From assembly GCA_913054425.1 (NCBI GenBank), contig CAJXJG010000072.1:1-8258 (forward strand): a stretch of 8,258 nucleotides of DNA, written 5' to 3'. This document shows positions 1-5,677 of the stretch, piece by piece (position 1 is the stretch's first letter; each line of letters starts with the position of its first letter). Position numbers and translations under genes: made by a program. The stretch comes from an uncultured Fidelibacterota bacterium (GTDB taxonomy: Bacteria; Fidelibacterota; Marinisomatia; Marinisomatales; UBA8229). Below the pieces are notes generated by a model. That model saw only the letters and a list, made by a program, of their open reading frames with translations. It was not told the DNA's origin and did not search any database.

Positions 1-212
1 AATTAAATGAAAAGATCGGTTTCGGTTTACGTTTAAATGAAGGGATTGATATAAACAATTTTTCGGAAATCCATAAAAAACAATTCAACCAAAATGTGAA
101 GCAATATCGAAATAAATGGGATGGATATATTAATGAAGTTGGTAATAAAATCAAGTTACACGAAAAAGGATTTGCTTTTGCAGATTCGATTGCTGTTGAT
201 CTTTTCCTTTAG
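1..212 (+). CDS. hemW: HemW-like radical SAM heme chaperone / coproporphyrinogen III oxidase-like protein (C-terminal fragment)
   Basis: Only the last 69 codons lie in the window; the gene starts upstream and ends at TAG 210-212. The visible tail has the HemW C-terminal layout: a GFGLRLNEGID segment (family pattern 'LGLRL.EGID'), a short helix region ending in a K..W..Y-rich stretch, and a final 'GFAFADSIAVDLFL', matching the 'T..G....D.V...LL' ending of the HemW wing domain. HemW proteins are cytoplasmic radical SAM proteins thought to hand heme to respiratory targets. Older annotations call them oxygen-independent coproporphyrinogen III oxidase-like. The catalytic CxxxCxxC cluster site is outside the window, so HemN-type oxidase activity cannot be judged. 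The stop overlaps that of the convergent AMP nucleosidase by four bases, leaving no room for a terminator between them. Confidence 0.75.
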   Translation, partial: LNEKIGFGLRLNEGIDINNFSEIHKKQFNQNVKQYRNKWDGYINEVGNKIKLHEKGFAFADSIAVDLFL

Positions 213-982
213 TAAGTAAAGTGTTTAATCGTTTCCCCTTCCCTCCCTATTCGTGTCATTGCTTCAATTCCCAAATTGATATGAAGGTCAACATATTTTA
301 AGGTCACTTCTCTGTCGGATTCTTCCGTTTTCACTCCTTCCGGAATCATGGGAGTGTCCGAAACCAGCAATAGCGCTCCTCTGTTGATCCCATTGGCAAA
401 TCCGGTGATGAAAAGTGTCGCAGTTTCCATGTCAATCCCCAATACTCTGATTTTTCTTAAATAGTCTTTAAATTCATTGTCGTGTTCCCATACTCTTCGA
501 TTGGTGGTGTACACAACACCGGTTCGGTATTCAATTTTTTGTTCCACCAGGATCTGAGACATATATTTATGCAATTTAAACGAAGGCATGGCAGGAACTT
601 CCTTGGGGAAATAATCATCACTGGTCCCCTCTCCCCGGATGGCGGCGATGGGCAAAATAAAATGCCCCAGTTCAGTCGTTTTTTTCAATCCGCCGCATTT
701 TCCCAGAAAAAGAACACCACTAGGTTTGACGCAGGATAACAAATCCATAATCGTTGCTGCATTGGAACTTCCAATTCCAAAATTAATAATACTTAACCCT
801 TTCGCATTGGTTGCTGAAGTCATGGGACCGCCTACCCCATTAATTGAAACATCAAATTTCCCGGCGAATTTTTCTACATAATTTTGGAAATTCGTCAACA
901 GGATCCATTGTCCGAAAGAGTCGGGATCCGTTCCCGTGTATCTTCGGAGCCAGTTTCGTGTAATTTTGTCTTTTTCAATCAT
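209..982 (-). CDS. amn: AMP nucleosidase (short, Bacteroidetes-type)
   Basis: Predicted to hydrolyse AMP to adenine and ribose 5-phosphate in the cytoplasm (purine salvage and adenylate control). The 257-residue protein has the nucleoside phosphorylase fold signatures: LFLGKCGGLKK at about 91-101, IRGEGTSDDY at 115-124, YTTNRRVWEHD at 158-168, GIDMETATLF at 182-191, and LLVSDTPM at 205-212 with the probable catalytic Asp209. It resembles the short form of AMP nucleosidase in Bacteroidetes, not the roughly 480-residue Escherichia coli Amn, which has an extra N-terminal regulatory domain. A longer reading from 1009 would add nine residues, but the ATG at 982-980 overlaps the TGA of xthA as ATGA, and homologues begin near this MIEKDKITRNWL segment, so 982 is preferred. 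No clear Shine-Dalgarno precedes it, so translation probably depends on coupling to xthA. A general nucleoside phosphorylase is the alternative. Confidence 0.88.
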   Translation of the reverse strand: MIEKDKITRNWLRRYTGTDPDSFGQWILLTNFQNYVEKFAGKFDVSINGVGGPMTSATNAKGLSIINFGIGSSNAATIMDLLSCVKPSGVLFLGKCGGLKKTTELGHFILPIAAIRGEGTSDDYFPKEVPAMPSFKLHKYMSQILVEQKIEYRTGVVYTTNRRVWEHDNEFKDYLRKIRVLGIDMETATLFITGFANGINRGALLLVSDTPMIPEGVKTEESDREVTLKYVDLHINLGIEAMTRIGREGETIKHFTY

Positions 983-1743
983 AATTCCAATGCCAGCGAA
1001 ACGGGACAATGATCGGATCCCAAAACATCATCGTGAATATCCGCATCAATGACATATTGGGTAAACCCTTCATTCACAAAAAAATAATCTATGCGCCAGC
1101 CCACATTCCGTTCCCGGGCACCAAACCGATACGTCCACCACGAATACCTGTTCGGTTCCGGGTGAAATATCCGAAAAGTGTCCACCCATCCGTTTTCTAC
1201 ATAGATATCCAATTTTTCTCTTTCAACCGGCATAAACCCGGAATTGTTGATATTATCCTTAGGGCGGGCCAAATCAATAGGATGATGGGCTGTATTCCAA
1301 TCTCCTGTTACAACCACATTCATTCCTGAATCAACCTGTTCATTGATAATGAGTAACAAATCATCATAAAAATCCAGTTTATATTGAAGCCTTTCATCAT
1401 TTTTCTGTCCATTAGGAAAATAAATATTGTACAACAGAAAATTGTTATGTTCTGTTAATAAAACCCGACCTTCTCTATCATAGCGTTCCAGGCCCAATCC
1501 TTCCTGCACATAAAGAGGTTTGGATTTACAGAACGTAGCAACACCGCTATATCCTCTTTTTTCAGCAGAATGAAAATATGCGTAATAGCCATGATTTTTT
1601 AAAACCGATTCAGATAATTGATCCACAGCAGCTTTTGTCTCCTGGAGACACAAGATATCAACCCTTGTTTTTTCCAGCCAATTCAGAAACCCTTTTTTTT
1701 CTGCGGCCCTGATTCCATTCACATTCCATGAATATAGTTTCAT
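979..1743 (-). CDS. xthA: Exodeoxyribonuclease III (AP endonuclease)
   Basis: A 254-residue full-length ExoIII of the exonuclease-endonuclease-phosphatase superfamily. It acts in base excision repair, cutting the backbone 5' of abasic sites and removing 3' blocking groups. Motifs in order: YSWNVNGIRA (Asn7), CLQETK (metal ligand Glu35), GYSGVATF at 64-71, YFPNGQ with Tyr108, GDWNTAH (Asp148, Asn150), NNSGFMPVER at 166-175, VDTFR at 187-191, YSWWTYR at 200-206, NVGWRIDYF around Asp219, and the terminal GSDHCPV with catalytic Asp244-His245. All catalytic positions are present, so the enzyme looks active. The ATG at 1743 follows a strong GAGGAG ribosome site. The gene is first of a two-gene leftward unit, and its TGA overlaps the start of the AMP nucleosidase. 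Confidence 0.95.
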   Translation of the reverse strand: MKLYSWNVNGIRAAEKKGFLNWLEKTRVDILCLQETKAAVDQLSESVLKNHGYYAYFHSAEKRGYSGVATFCKSKPLYVQEGLGLERYDREGRVLLTEHNNFLLYNIYFPNGQKNDERLQYKLDFYDDLLLIINEQVDSGMNVVVTGDWNTAHHPIDLARPKDNINNSGFMPVEREKLDIYVENGWVDTFRIFHPEPNRYSWWTYRFGARERNVGWRIDYFFVNEGFTQYVIDADIHDDVLGSDHCPVSLALEL

Positions 1744-1748
1744 TTACT

Positions 1749-1754
1749 CTCCTC
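1749..1754 (-). promoter_or_regulatory. Ribosome binding site of xthA
   Basis: The minus strand reads GAGGAG, five bases upstream of the ATG at 1743. It is the strongest Shine-Dalgarno sequence in the window and supports the chosen xthA start. The downstream AMP nucleosidase has none, consistent with coupled translation of the pair. Confidence 0.7.
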
Positions 1755-1841
1755 TAATTAAATTAAACACAATTGATCAGTTTCCAAGTTTTTTATTCCC
1801 CATATAAAGACGGGCATAAAATATACTGTTGATTAGTGAAA

Positions 1842-1847
1842 TATAAT
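1842..1847 (+). promoter_or_regulatory. Possible -10 element for the zinc-ribbon membrane protein gene
   Basis: A TATAAT hexamer lies about 40 bases before the TTG start at 1886, a sensible distance for a short leader. No convincing -35 hexamer is found 16-18 bases upstream, and AT-rich spacer DNA produces such matches by chance, so this is tentative. It sits in the 142-base gap between the divergent xthA and zinc-ribbon genes. Confidence 0.25.
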
Positions 1848-1872
1848 TAACTTTTGACATACAAGAATCTGT

Positions 1873-1878
1873 AAAGGA
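1873..1878 (+). promoter_or_regulatory. Ribosome binding site fixing a TTG start
   Basis: AAAGGA stands seven bases before the TTG at 1886. It decides the start of the zinc-ribbon gene, because the reading frame has no ATG until very near its 3' end. Confidence 0.55.
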
Positions 1879-1885
1879 AAATATT

Positions 1886-2383
1886 TTGGCTGAAAGAATC
1901 AGAAAACGAATTAAAAAAAATAAAAAAACAGAATCCTTTTACAAGAGGTATAATTTTGAAATACTTGTTTTAGGGTTGTTCATATTGGGGTTTTTCCTGT
2001 TGTGGGAAAAATTGAATATAAAAACTATTGCCTGGGGAATTATCACCACGACTACCCGCACTATTGTTAACCTTATAAGGGATGTTTCTGTTCGTTTAGG
2101 TAATATTATTTCAAGAGTGGAAACATCTGACCTGGTTGGAATTGCATTAATCCTGACAGCATTGATCCTGGTTTTGAACCGTACCCGTCACAGGGTTATT
2201 GGTAGTCATCCAAACTTAGCATCCTGTCCTCAATGTGAAGGAGCTTTGCGCCGCACTCATGGGAAAACAAAACATAAGTATTTGGAACTCTTACTATTCT
2301 GTAAAGTCAAACGGTATGCATGCAGAAAATGTTCATTTGAAGGTATTGCGATGATAAGGGGGGGGGTAAATAGACATTCCTGA
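1886..2383 (+). CDS. Small membrane protein with C-terminal zinc ribbon, function unknown
   Basis: A 165-residue protein that I do not recognise as a named family. A very basic N-terminus (residues 1-21, rich in Lys and Arg) is followed by a hydrophobic helix at about 25-41, a segment at 42-80 with a run of threonines (54-57) and amphipathic character, and a second helix at about 83-97. After it come a basic stretch and two cysteine knuckles, CPQC (114-117) and CRKC (146-149), which look like a zinc ribbon; an extra Cys139 lies between them. Both termini are predicted on the cytoplasmic side by the positive-inside rule, which would leave the ribbon in the cytosol. The start is TTG with a good ribosome site. 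A nine-G run lies six codons before the TGA stop. A nucleic-acid or protein-binding role is possible, but nothing here shows it. Confidence 0.75.
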   Translation: MAERIRKRIKKNKKTESFYKRYNFEILVLGLFILGFFLLWEKLNIKTIAWGIITTTTRTIVNLIRDVSVRLGNIISRVETSDLVGIALILTALILVLNRTRHRVIGSHPNLASCPQCEGALRRTHGKTKHKYLELLLFCKVKRYACRKCSFEGIAMIRGGVNRHS

Positions 2384-2414
2384 AAAATTAACTGAAACCA
2401 TTTGAATCATTCCT

Positions 2415-2443
2415 GAGTGAATTCTAGATTCACCCCGTTTTTT
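2415..2443 (+). terminator. Probable Rho-independent terminator
   Basis: GTGAAT (2417-2422) pairs with ATTCAC (2428-2433) around a five-base loop, and one further G-C pair lies beyond an A/C mismatch. A six-T run follows at 2438-2443. It lies 32 bases after the stop of the zinc-ribbon gene, separating it from the tRNA. The stem is short and AT-rich, and four bases separate it from the T-run, so efficiency may be modest. Confidence 0.5.
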
Positions 2444-2462
2444 AATCCATTTGATTATAAAT

Positions 2463-2490
2463 TTGACTGAATCAGGTTTGAAAACATAGC
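2463..2490 (+). promoter_or_regulatory. Candidate promoter of the tRNA-Glu gene
   Basis: TTGACT (2463-2468) matches the sigma-70 type -35 consensus at five of six bases. After 16 bases comes CATAGC (2485-2490), a weak -10 element. Transcription would begin about 20 bases before the tRNA, as expected for a processed tRNA transcript. It could also serve the two downstream protein genes, since no terminator is seen after the tRNA. Confidence 0.35.
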
Positions 2491-2517
2491 TTACCTTTCG
2501 GAAAAAAAATAAACATT

Positions 2518-2589
2518 GGCCCGTTCGTCTAGTGGTTAGGACTCAGGATTTTCATTCCTGCAACAGGGGTTCGATTCCCCTACGGGCTA
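2518..2589 (+). tRNA. tRNA-Glu (anticodon TTC)
   Basis: The 72-base sequence folds as a full cloverleaf: a seven-pair acceptor stem (2518-2524 with 2582-2588, first pair G-T), a D-arm with GTC/GAC, an anticodon stem CAGGA/TCCTG with loop TTTTCAT carrying anticodon TTC at 2551-2553, a four-base variable loop, a T-stem AGGGG/CCCCT with loop TTCGATT, and discriminator A2589. The CGTCTAG segment in the D-arm is typical of bacterial tRNA-Glu. The 3' CCA is not encoded: the gene is followed by CGATC, so CCA must be added after transcription. Confidence 0.96.
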
Positions 2590-2636
2590 CGATCTACCAG
2601 CGGGAAGGGTCGTAAACTTATTCAAATTCAAACTTT

Positions 2637-2640
2637 GGAG
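2637..2640 (+). promoter_or_regulatory. Ribosome binding site fixing a TTG start
   Basis: GGAG lies eight bases before the TTG at 2649. The conserved N-terminal HPYFVHFP motif of the DUF2231-like protein begins four codons after that TTG, so the start cannot lie much further downstream. Confidence 0.55.
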
Positions 2641-2648
2641 ATACCTTT

Positions 2649-3083
2649 TTGAACAGCCTGCATCCTTATTTTGTCCACTTCCCAACCGCCCTGATTTTTG
2701 CTGCATTCTTTCTTCATGCCGTGCAGGTATGGCGACCCTACTGGATGTGCAGAGTGATCGGGTTTTGGCTTTTGGGGTTAAGTATTCCATTTACTTTTCT
2801 ATCGAACTTAACAGGGGAAAAAGCAGCCCTCATAGCAGGAAGAAAAGGTTTTCCTACCAATACATTAGAATTATTAAGACTCCATGAAAGTCTTGCTGAT
2901 GTTCTTACCTGGGGTAGTCCAATCTTTTTCGTTCTGTGGATTTTTTTCTTTTTTCGCAATATGGAAAATAAACGAATTGATCATCTTGCACTTGCTTTCC
3001 TGGGTTTACTTTCTACTATAGCACTGGCAACAGGATACCTTGGTATCCAACTCTTGTACACCCATGATGTAGGAACACCATAA
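2649..3083 (+). CDS. DUF2231-like integral membrane protein
   Basis: A 144-residue inner-membrane protein with four predicted helices at about 12-27, 37-53, 84-103 and 111-136. Family-like features are the N-terminal 'LHPYFVHFPTAL' (His5, His10), 'LTGEKAA' after helix 2, 'LHES' (His79) before helix 3, and a C-terminal 'GIQLLYTHDVG' (His139). This spacing matches DUF2231 proteins, which keep the same histidines and are sometimes suspected of binding heme or metal. No function is established, and I infer none beyond membrane location. Translation begins at a TTG preceded by GGAG. The gene lies 59 bases after the tRNA-Glu and 27 bases before the glpD-like reading frame on the same strand, so the two may share a transcript. 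Confidence 0.8.
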   Translation: MNSLHPYFVHFPTALIFAAFFLHAVQVWRPYWMCRVIGFWLLGLSIPFTFLSNLTGEKAALIAGRKGFPTNTLELLRLHESLADVLTWGSPIFFVLWIFFFFRNMENKRIDHLALAFLGLLSTIALATGYLGIQLLYTHDVGTP

Positions 3084-3110
3084 TCTCTCCGATCCTTTCC
3101 CTTTGGATAA

Positions 3111-4247
3111 ATGATTGAAAGCGATACCCCTCTTCAATCCTCGTTTAATGCCATTATTCTTGGAGGAGGAATCAACGGGTGCGGTATCGCTCGTGAGTTG
3201 GGTTTCCGCGGCAAACGTGCTTTAATTGTGGAAAAAGCAACCATCGGAAGCGGAACATCATCAAAATCCCCCCGATTGATACATGGTGGTTTACGGTATC
3301 TGAAAACCTTTCAGTTTCAGCTTGTGCGGGAATCCTTAAAAGATCGTGAAGAACTGTTAAAACTCTATCCACATTTAGTACAAATGAAACTATTTTATTT
3401 CCCATGTTATAAACAGAACTCCAGAACTCCTTTTCTTATTTGGATGGGATTAAAATTATATGATATGTTTTCCGGCAGGAGTTCTGAGTACCCTTCCAAA
3501 ACTATCTCTCTTGAAGATTTTGGACAGTTGATCCCAAGTTTAAAACAGGATGGATTAAGGAAAGTCTTTCAATATTATGATGCAAAAACAAATGATTTGA
3601 AACTCACAAAACAAGTTGCTAAAGATGCACAGTTGTTCGGAGCAACAATTCACAAAAATACACAAACCAAAAATATTTACTGGGTTAACAATCAATTCAC
3701 TCTGGAAACAGACCATGAAACTTTTTCCTCACAAATTTTAATAAATGCAACCGGACCATGGATAGATGAGGTAAATAAAAAATACTCCTTTCCTGCACAA
3801 TATCATATCCGGAAAATAAGTGGGATTCATTTGATGATTAAGAGGCTTTTGACAAATTACATCATGTTTATGCAGACTCATGGGAAAAGGATTTTTTTCA
3901 TCATTCCCGAACCGGAAGAAAACCGGACAATGATTGGAACCACAGAACGGGAAGAGAATTGTCCCACAGATGATGTTATTATCAATTCAAAAGACATCAA
4001 CTATATGATCAACAACATCAACTATTATTTAAAACCTGATTACCGGATTTCAGAATCTGATGTCTAATCAACATCTATCGGTATTCGGCCTTTAGTTGCA
4101 GCTAATAAAAATCCCACAAGCTTATCCCGGGAATATTGTCTTGATCTGCATACATCGGGAAATTCAAAACTTTTACACGTTTTTGGAGGAAAATTAACTA
4201 CGTTTCTTTCACTTTCCAGGAAAGCGGTTGATGTGGTTACTGGTTAA
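3111..4247 (+). pseudogene. glpD: Glycerol-3-phosphate dehydrogenase-like FAD oxidoreductase, interrupted by an in-frame stop
   Basis: Intact relatives oxidise sn-glycerol 3-phosphate to dihydroxyacetone phosphate and pass electrons to quinone at the membrane. The first 318 codons give an FAD-binding GGGINGCGIAREL (18-30), Glu41, GTSSKSPRLIHGGLRYL (48-64), YYDAKTNDLKL (155-165), ATGPWIDE (213-220) and the substrate-domain MIGTTERE (274-281). Codon 319 is TAA (4065-4067). The same frame then continues without a shift into GIRPLV (324-329), LSREY (338-342) and FGGKLTTF (358-365), which are conserved FAD-domain motifs, to a second TAA at 4245. The stop therefore replaces one residue in a segment normally like 'D-[IV]-x-x-[TS]-[YF]-[AS]-G-[IV]-R-P-L'. 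The tail has no start codon of its own. Even read through, the 378-codon protein lacks the helical C-terminal domain of roughly 500-residue GlpD. A sequencing error is the main alternative. Confidence 0.8.
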
Positions 4248-4321
4248 AAACTTTTTGTTGAGATTAAATAATCAGGAATAAAGAATTTCAGACTTACTTT
4301 CATTCCCCTGAACTGTTAAGG

Positions 4322-5677
4322 TCATTCTGGTATTCTCATATCACAGGCATCCCGATCAGGAAACCATTGGCAAACACCATTTGAGTCCTCAATACAGGCC
4401 ATTTCATCTTCAAATTGCTCACAATCAATAATACGTAAGATAATCTCATTTGATGTCATGGATCCAAAGGTTCCCATTACGCCTTCTCCATTTTGATCTC
4501 TTAAATTTGTCCGAACAGGGTCACTTAGATCCAACATATCAAAGAAATAATAATTTGTGAAACTTTGTGAAAAAGTGAATATCTCATATTTAGAGATATC
4601 AGCTTCATCGATGCCGTCATCATTTCCATCAAATATTTGAGTAATTATTTTTTCTTTCATGAGACAGATATTCCCCCAGATATTTTCGATGTCAGTAGCT
4701 TGATCTGGATGCTCATGAGTTATCTTGTATTCCCCCGAAGTTTTATCTAAGTGATACTGAACCGCTTGATAATATGATGATTCAAAAAGGGATGCGTAAT
4801 AAAGGTATTGTTCAGGTGCTTTCTCTGCAAAATAAACAGTGTCTGAAATTGTGGAATTTTGAATTAAGCAATCATGAGAAACACAGCTTTTCATAGTTTC
4901 ATGATCACTCTCCATGTAGAAAACAACTGGTTTTGAGAGTCGCATTGGCTCTTTTGAACGGATTGTATCATTTTCTGAAAAAGTAGAACATGAAGCGGAA
5001 AATGTGTATTCTCCCTCAAAGTCTCTCCAGTCAAATGTATCACAATCATCTCCCGGAACATATGCTCCATAGGATGTAATTTCTATGTCAGCCATGGTTG
5101 CAGCATGGGTGTGCCCGCCTTCTCTATAAAAGAAGTCTGCAGCAAGTGAATCATATATAAAATTACAAATATCTTCATTTCGGACGATTTGGACATCACA
5201 TCCTTGTACGTGAATTTGCGGGAGAATTTCATCATATTCATCCACATGAGGTTCACCGCAATCCGGTTGTCCATTACCTTCAGACCCATCTTTATCTGGT
5301 TTTACAAAACCTGATTCATTACTATCAACACCATCAGTACCAAGATCATCATTTAGATGAAACACACATTCCTCAACACAGCCAGAATCACATTCAATTT
5401 TGCTTTCAAATGAAGAAGTATCATCTGCACAGTAAAAATAACTACTTTCCCAATCGCCATCATCATCTATACAATTGTATAATTCTGCTTCATCGATAAG
5501 GATTGATCTGTCAATCCTCACAATAGCAGTATTTTCAGTAGGTAAAATTATGGCTTCAATTCTGAGTTCAGGTTCATATCCTGCAAAATCACCCGAAAAC
5601 TCCCTAATATCAAGCTCTTCAGAACATGAAAGAAGCAGTAATACTGCAATCGATAATAGAATAAATTTGAATTTCAT
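4322..5677 (-). CDS. DUF4249-like outer-membrane lipoprotein, partner of the upstream TonB-dependent receptor
   Basis: A 451-residue lipoprotein. A hydrophobic signal (residues 4-17) ends in the lipobox LLSC, with Cys18 as the predicted lipid-modified residue. The start of the mature protein ('ELRIEAIILP' at 37-46 then 'AIVRIDRS') and its end ('NLRDQNGEGVMGTFGSM' at 391-407) fit DUF4249 proteins, which are encoded beside TonB-dependent receptors and are believed to help capture the substrate. Unusual parts are an acidic, Cys-containing insert at about 69-150 (with DPDKD-like and 'DGSEGNGQPDCGEP' segments resembling calcium-binding loops), a second acidic loop 'DGNDDGIDEAD' (350-360), and a C-terminal four-Cys module (Cys419, 428, 436, 445). 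Eighteen cysteines in total suggest disulfides after export. Its ATG overlaps the receptor stop by one base (TAATG). The family assignment rests on layout and is moderate. Confidence 0.75.
   Translation of the reverse strand: MKFKFILLSIAVLLLLSCSEELDIREFSGDFAGYEPELRIEAIILPTENTAIVRIDRSILIDEAELYNCIDDDGDWESSYFYCADDTSSFESKIECDSGCVEECVFHLNDDLGTDGVDSNESGFVKPDKDGSEGNGQPDCGEPHVDEYDEILPQIHVQGCDVQIVRNEDICNFIYDSLAADFFYREGGHTHAATMADIEITSYGAYVPGDDCDTFDWRDFEGEYTFSASCSTFSENDTIRSKEPMRLSKPVVFYMESDHETMKSCVSHDCLIQNSTISDTVYFAEKAPEQYLYYASLFESSYYQAVQYHLDKTSGEYKITHEHPDQATDIENIWGNICLMKEKIITQIFDGNDDGIDEADISKYEIFTFSQSFTNYYFFDMLDLSDPVRTNLRDQNGEGVMGTFGSMTSNEIILRIIDCEQFEDEMACIEDSNGVCQWFPDRDACDMRIPE

Noticed and set aside
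482..881. Rightward open frames across the AMP nucleosidase gene
   Set aside because: They are shadows of a well-conserved leftward gene and show no protein family features.
1854..1882. A perfect TTGACA (1854-1859) as the -35 of a promoter for the zinc-ribbon gene
   Set aside because: The matching -10 position (GAAAAT at 1877-1882) would put transcription start at or beyond the TTG start codon and exclude the ribosome site.
2587..2959. Leftward open frames across the DUF2231-like gene and the tRNA 3' end
   Set aside because: They overlap a supported tRNA and a recognised membrane protein on the other strand and have no features of their own.
4065..4067. Recoding of TAA as a sense codon
   Set aside because: TAA ends at least three other genes here (AMP nucleosidase, DUF2231-like, receptor) at the expected family lengths, so a general reassignment is excluded.
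4061..4075. A frameshift as the cause of the broken glpD-like gene
   Set aside because: The motif-bearing downstream segment starting at TCA 4068-4070 is in the same frame as the upstream part, so the lesion is a single nonsense codon.
2518..4247. The tRNA-Glu as an integration site for a mobile element carrying the downstream genes
   Set aside because: No repeat of the tRNA 3' end was seen downstream, and there is no integrase or phage gene. The neighbours are ordinary chromosomal families.
4248..4321. A bidirectional terminator between the convergent glpD-like and lipoprotein genes
   Set aside because: Only weak AT pairings such as AAAAACTTTTT are present; no GC-bearing stem with a loop and a T-run was found on either strand.
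5083..5289. An alternative leftward 68-residue frame within the lipoprotein gene
   Set aside because: It is a different frame of a long coherent lipoprotein gene, with no ribosome site or recognisable motif.
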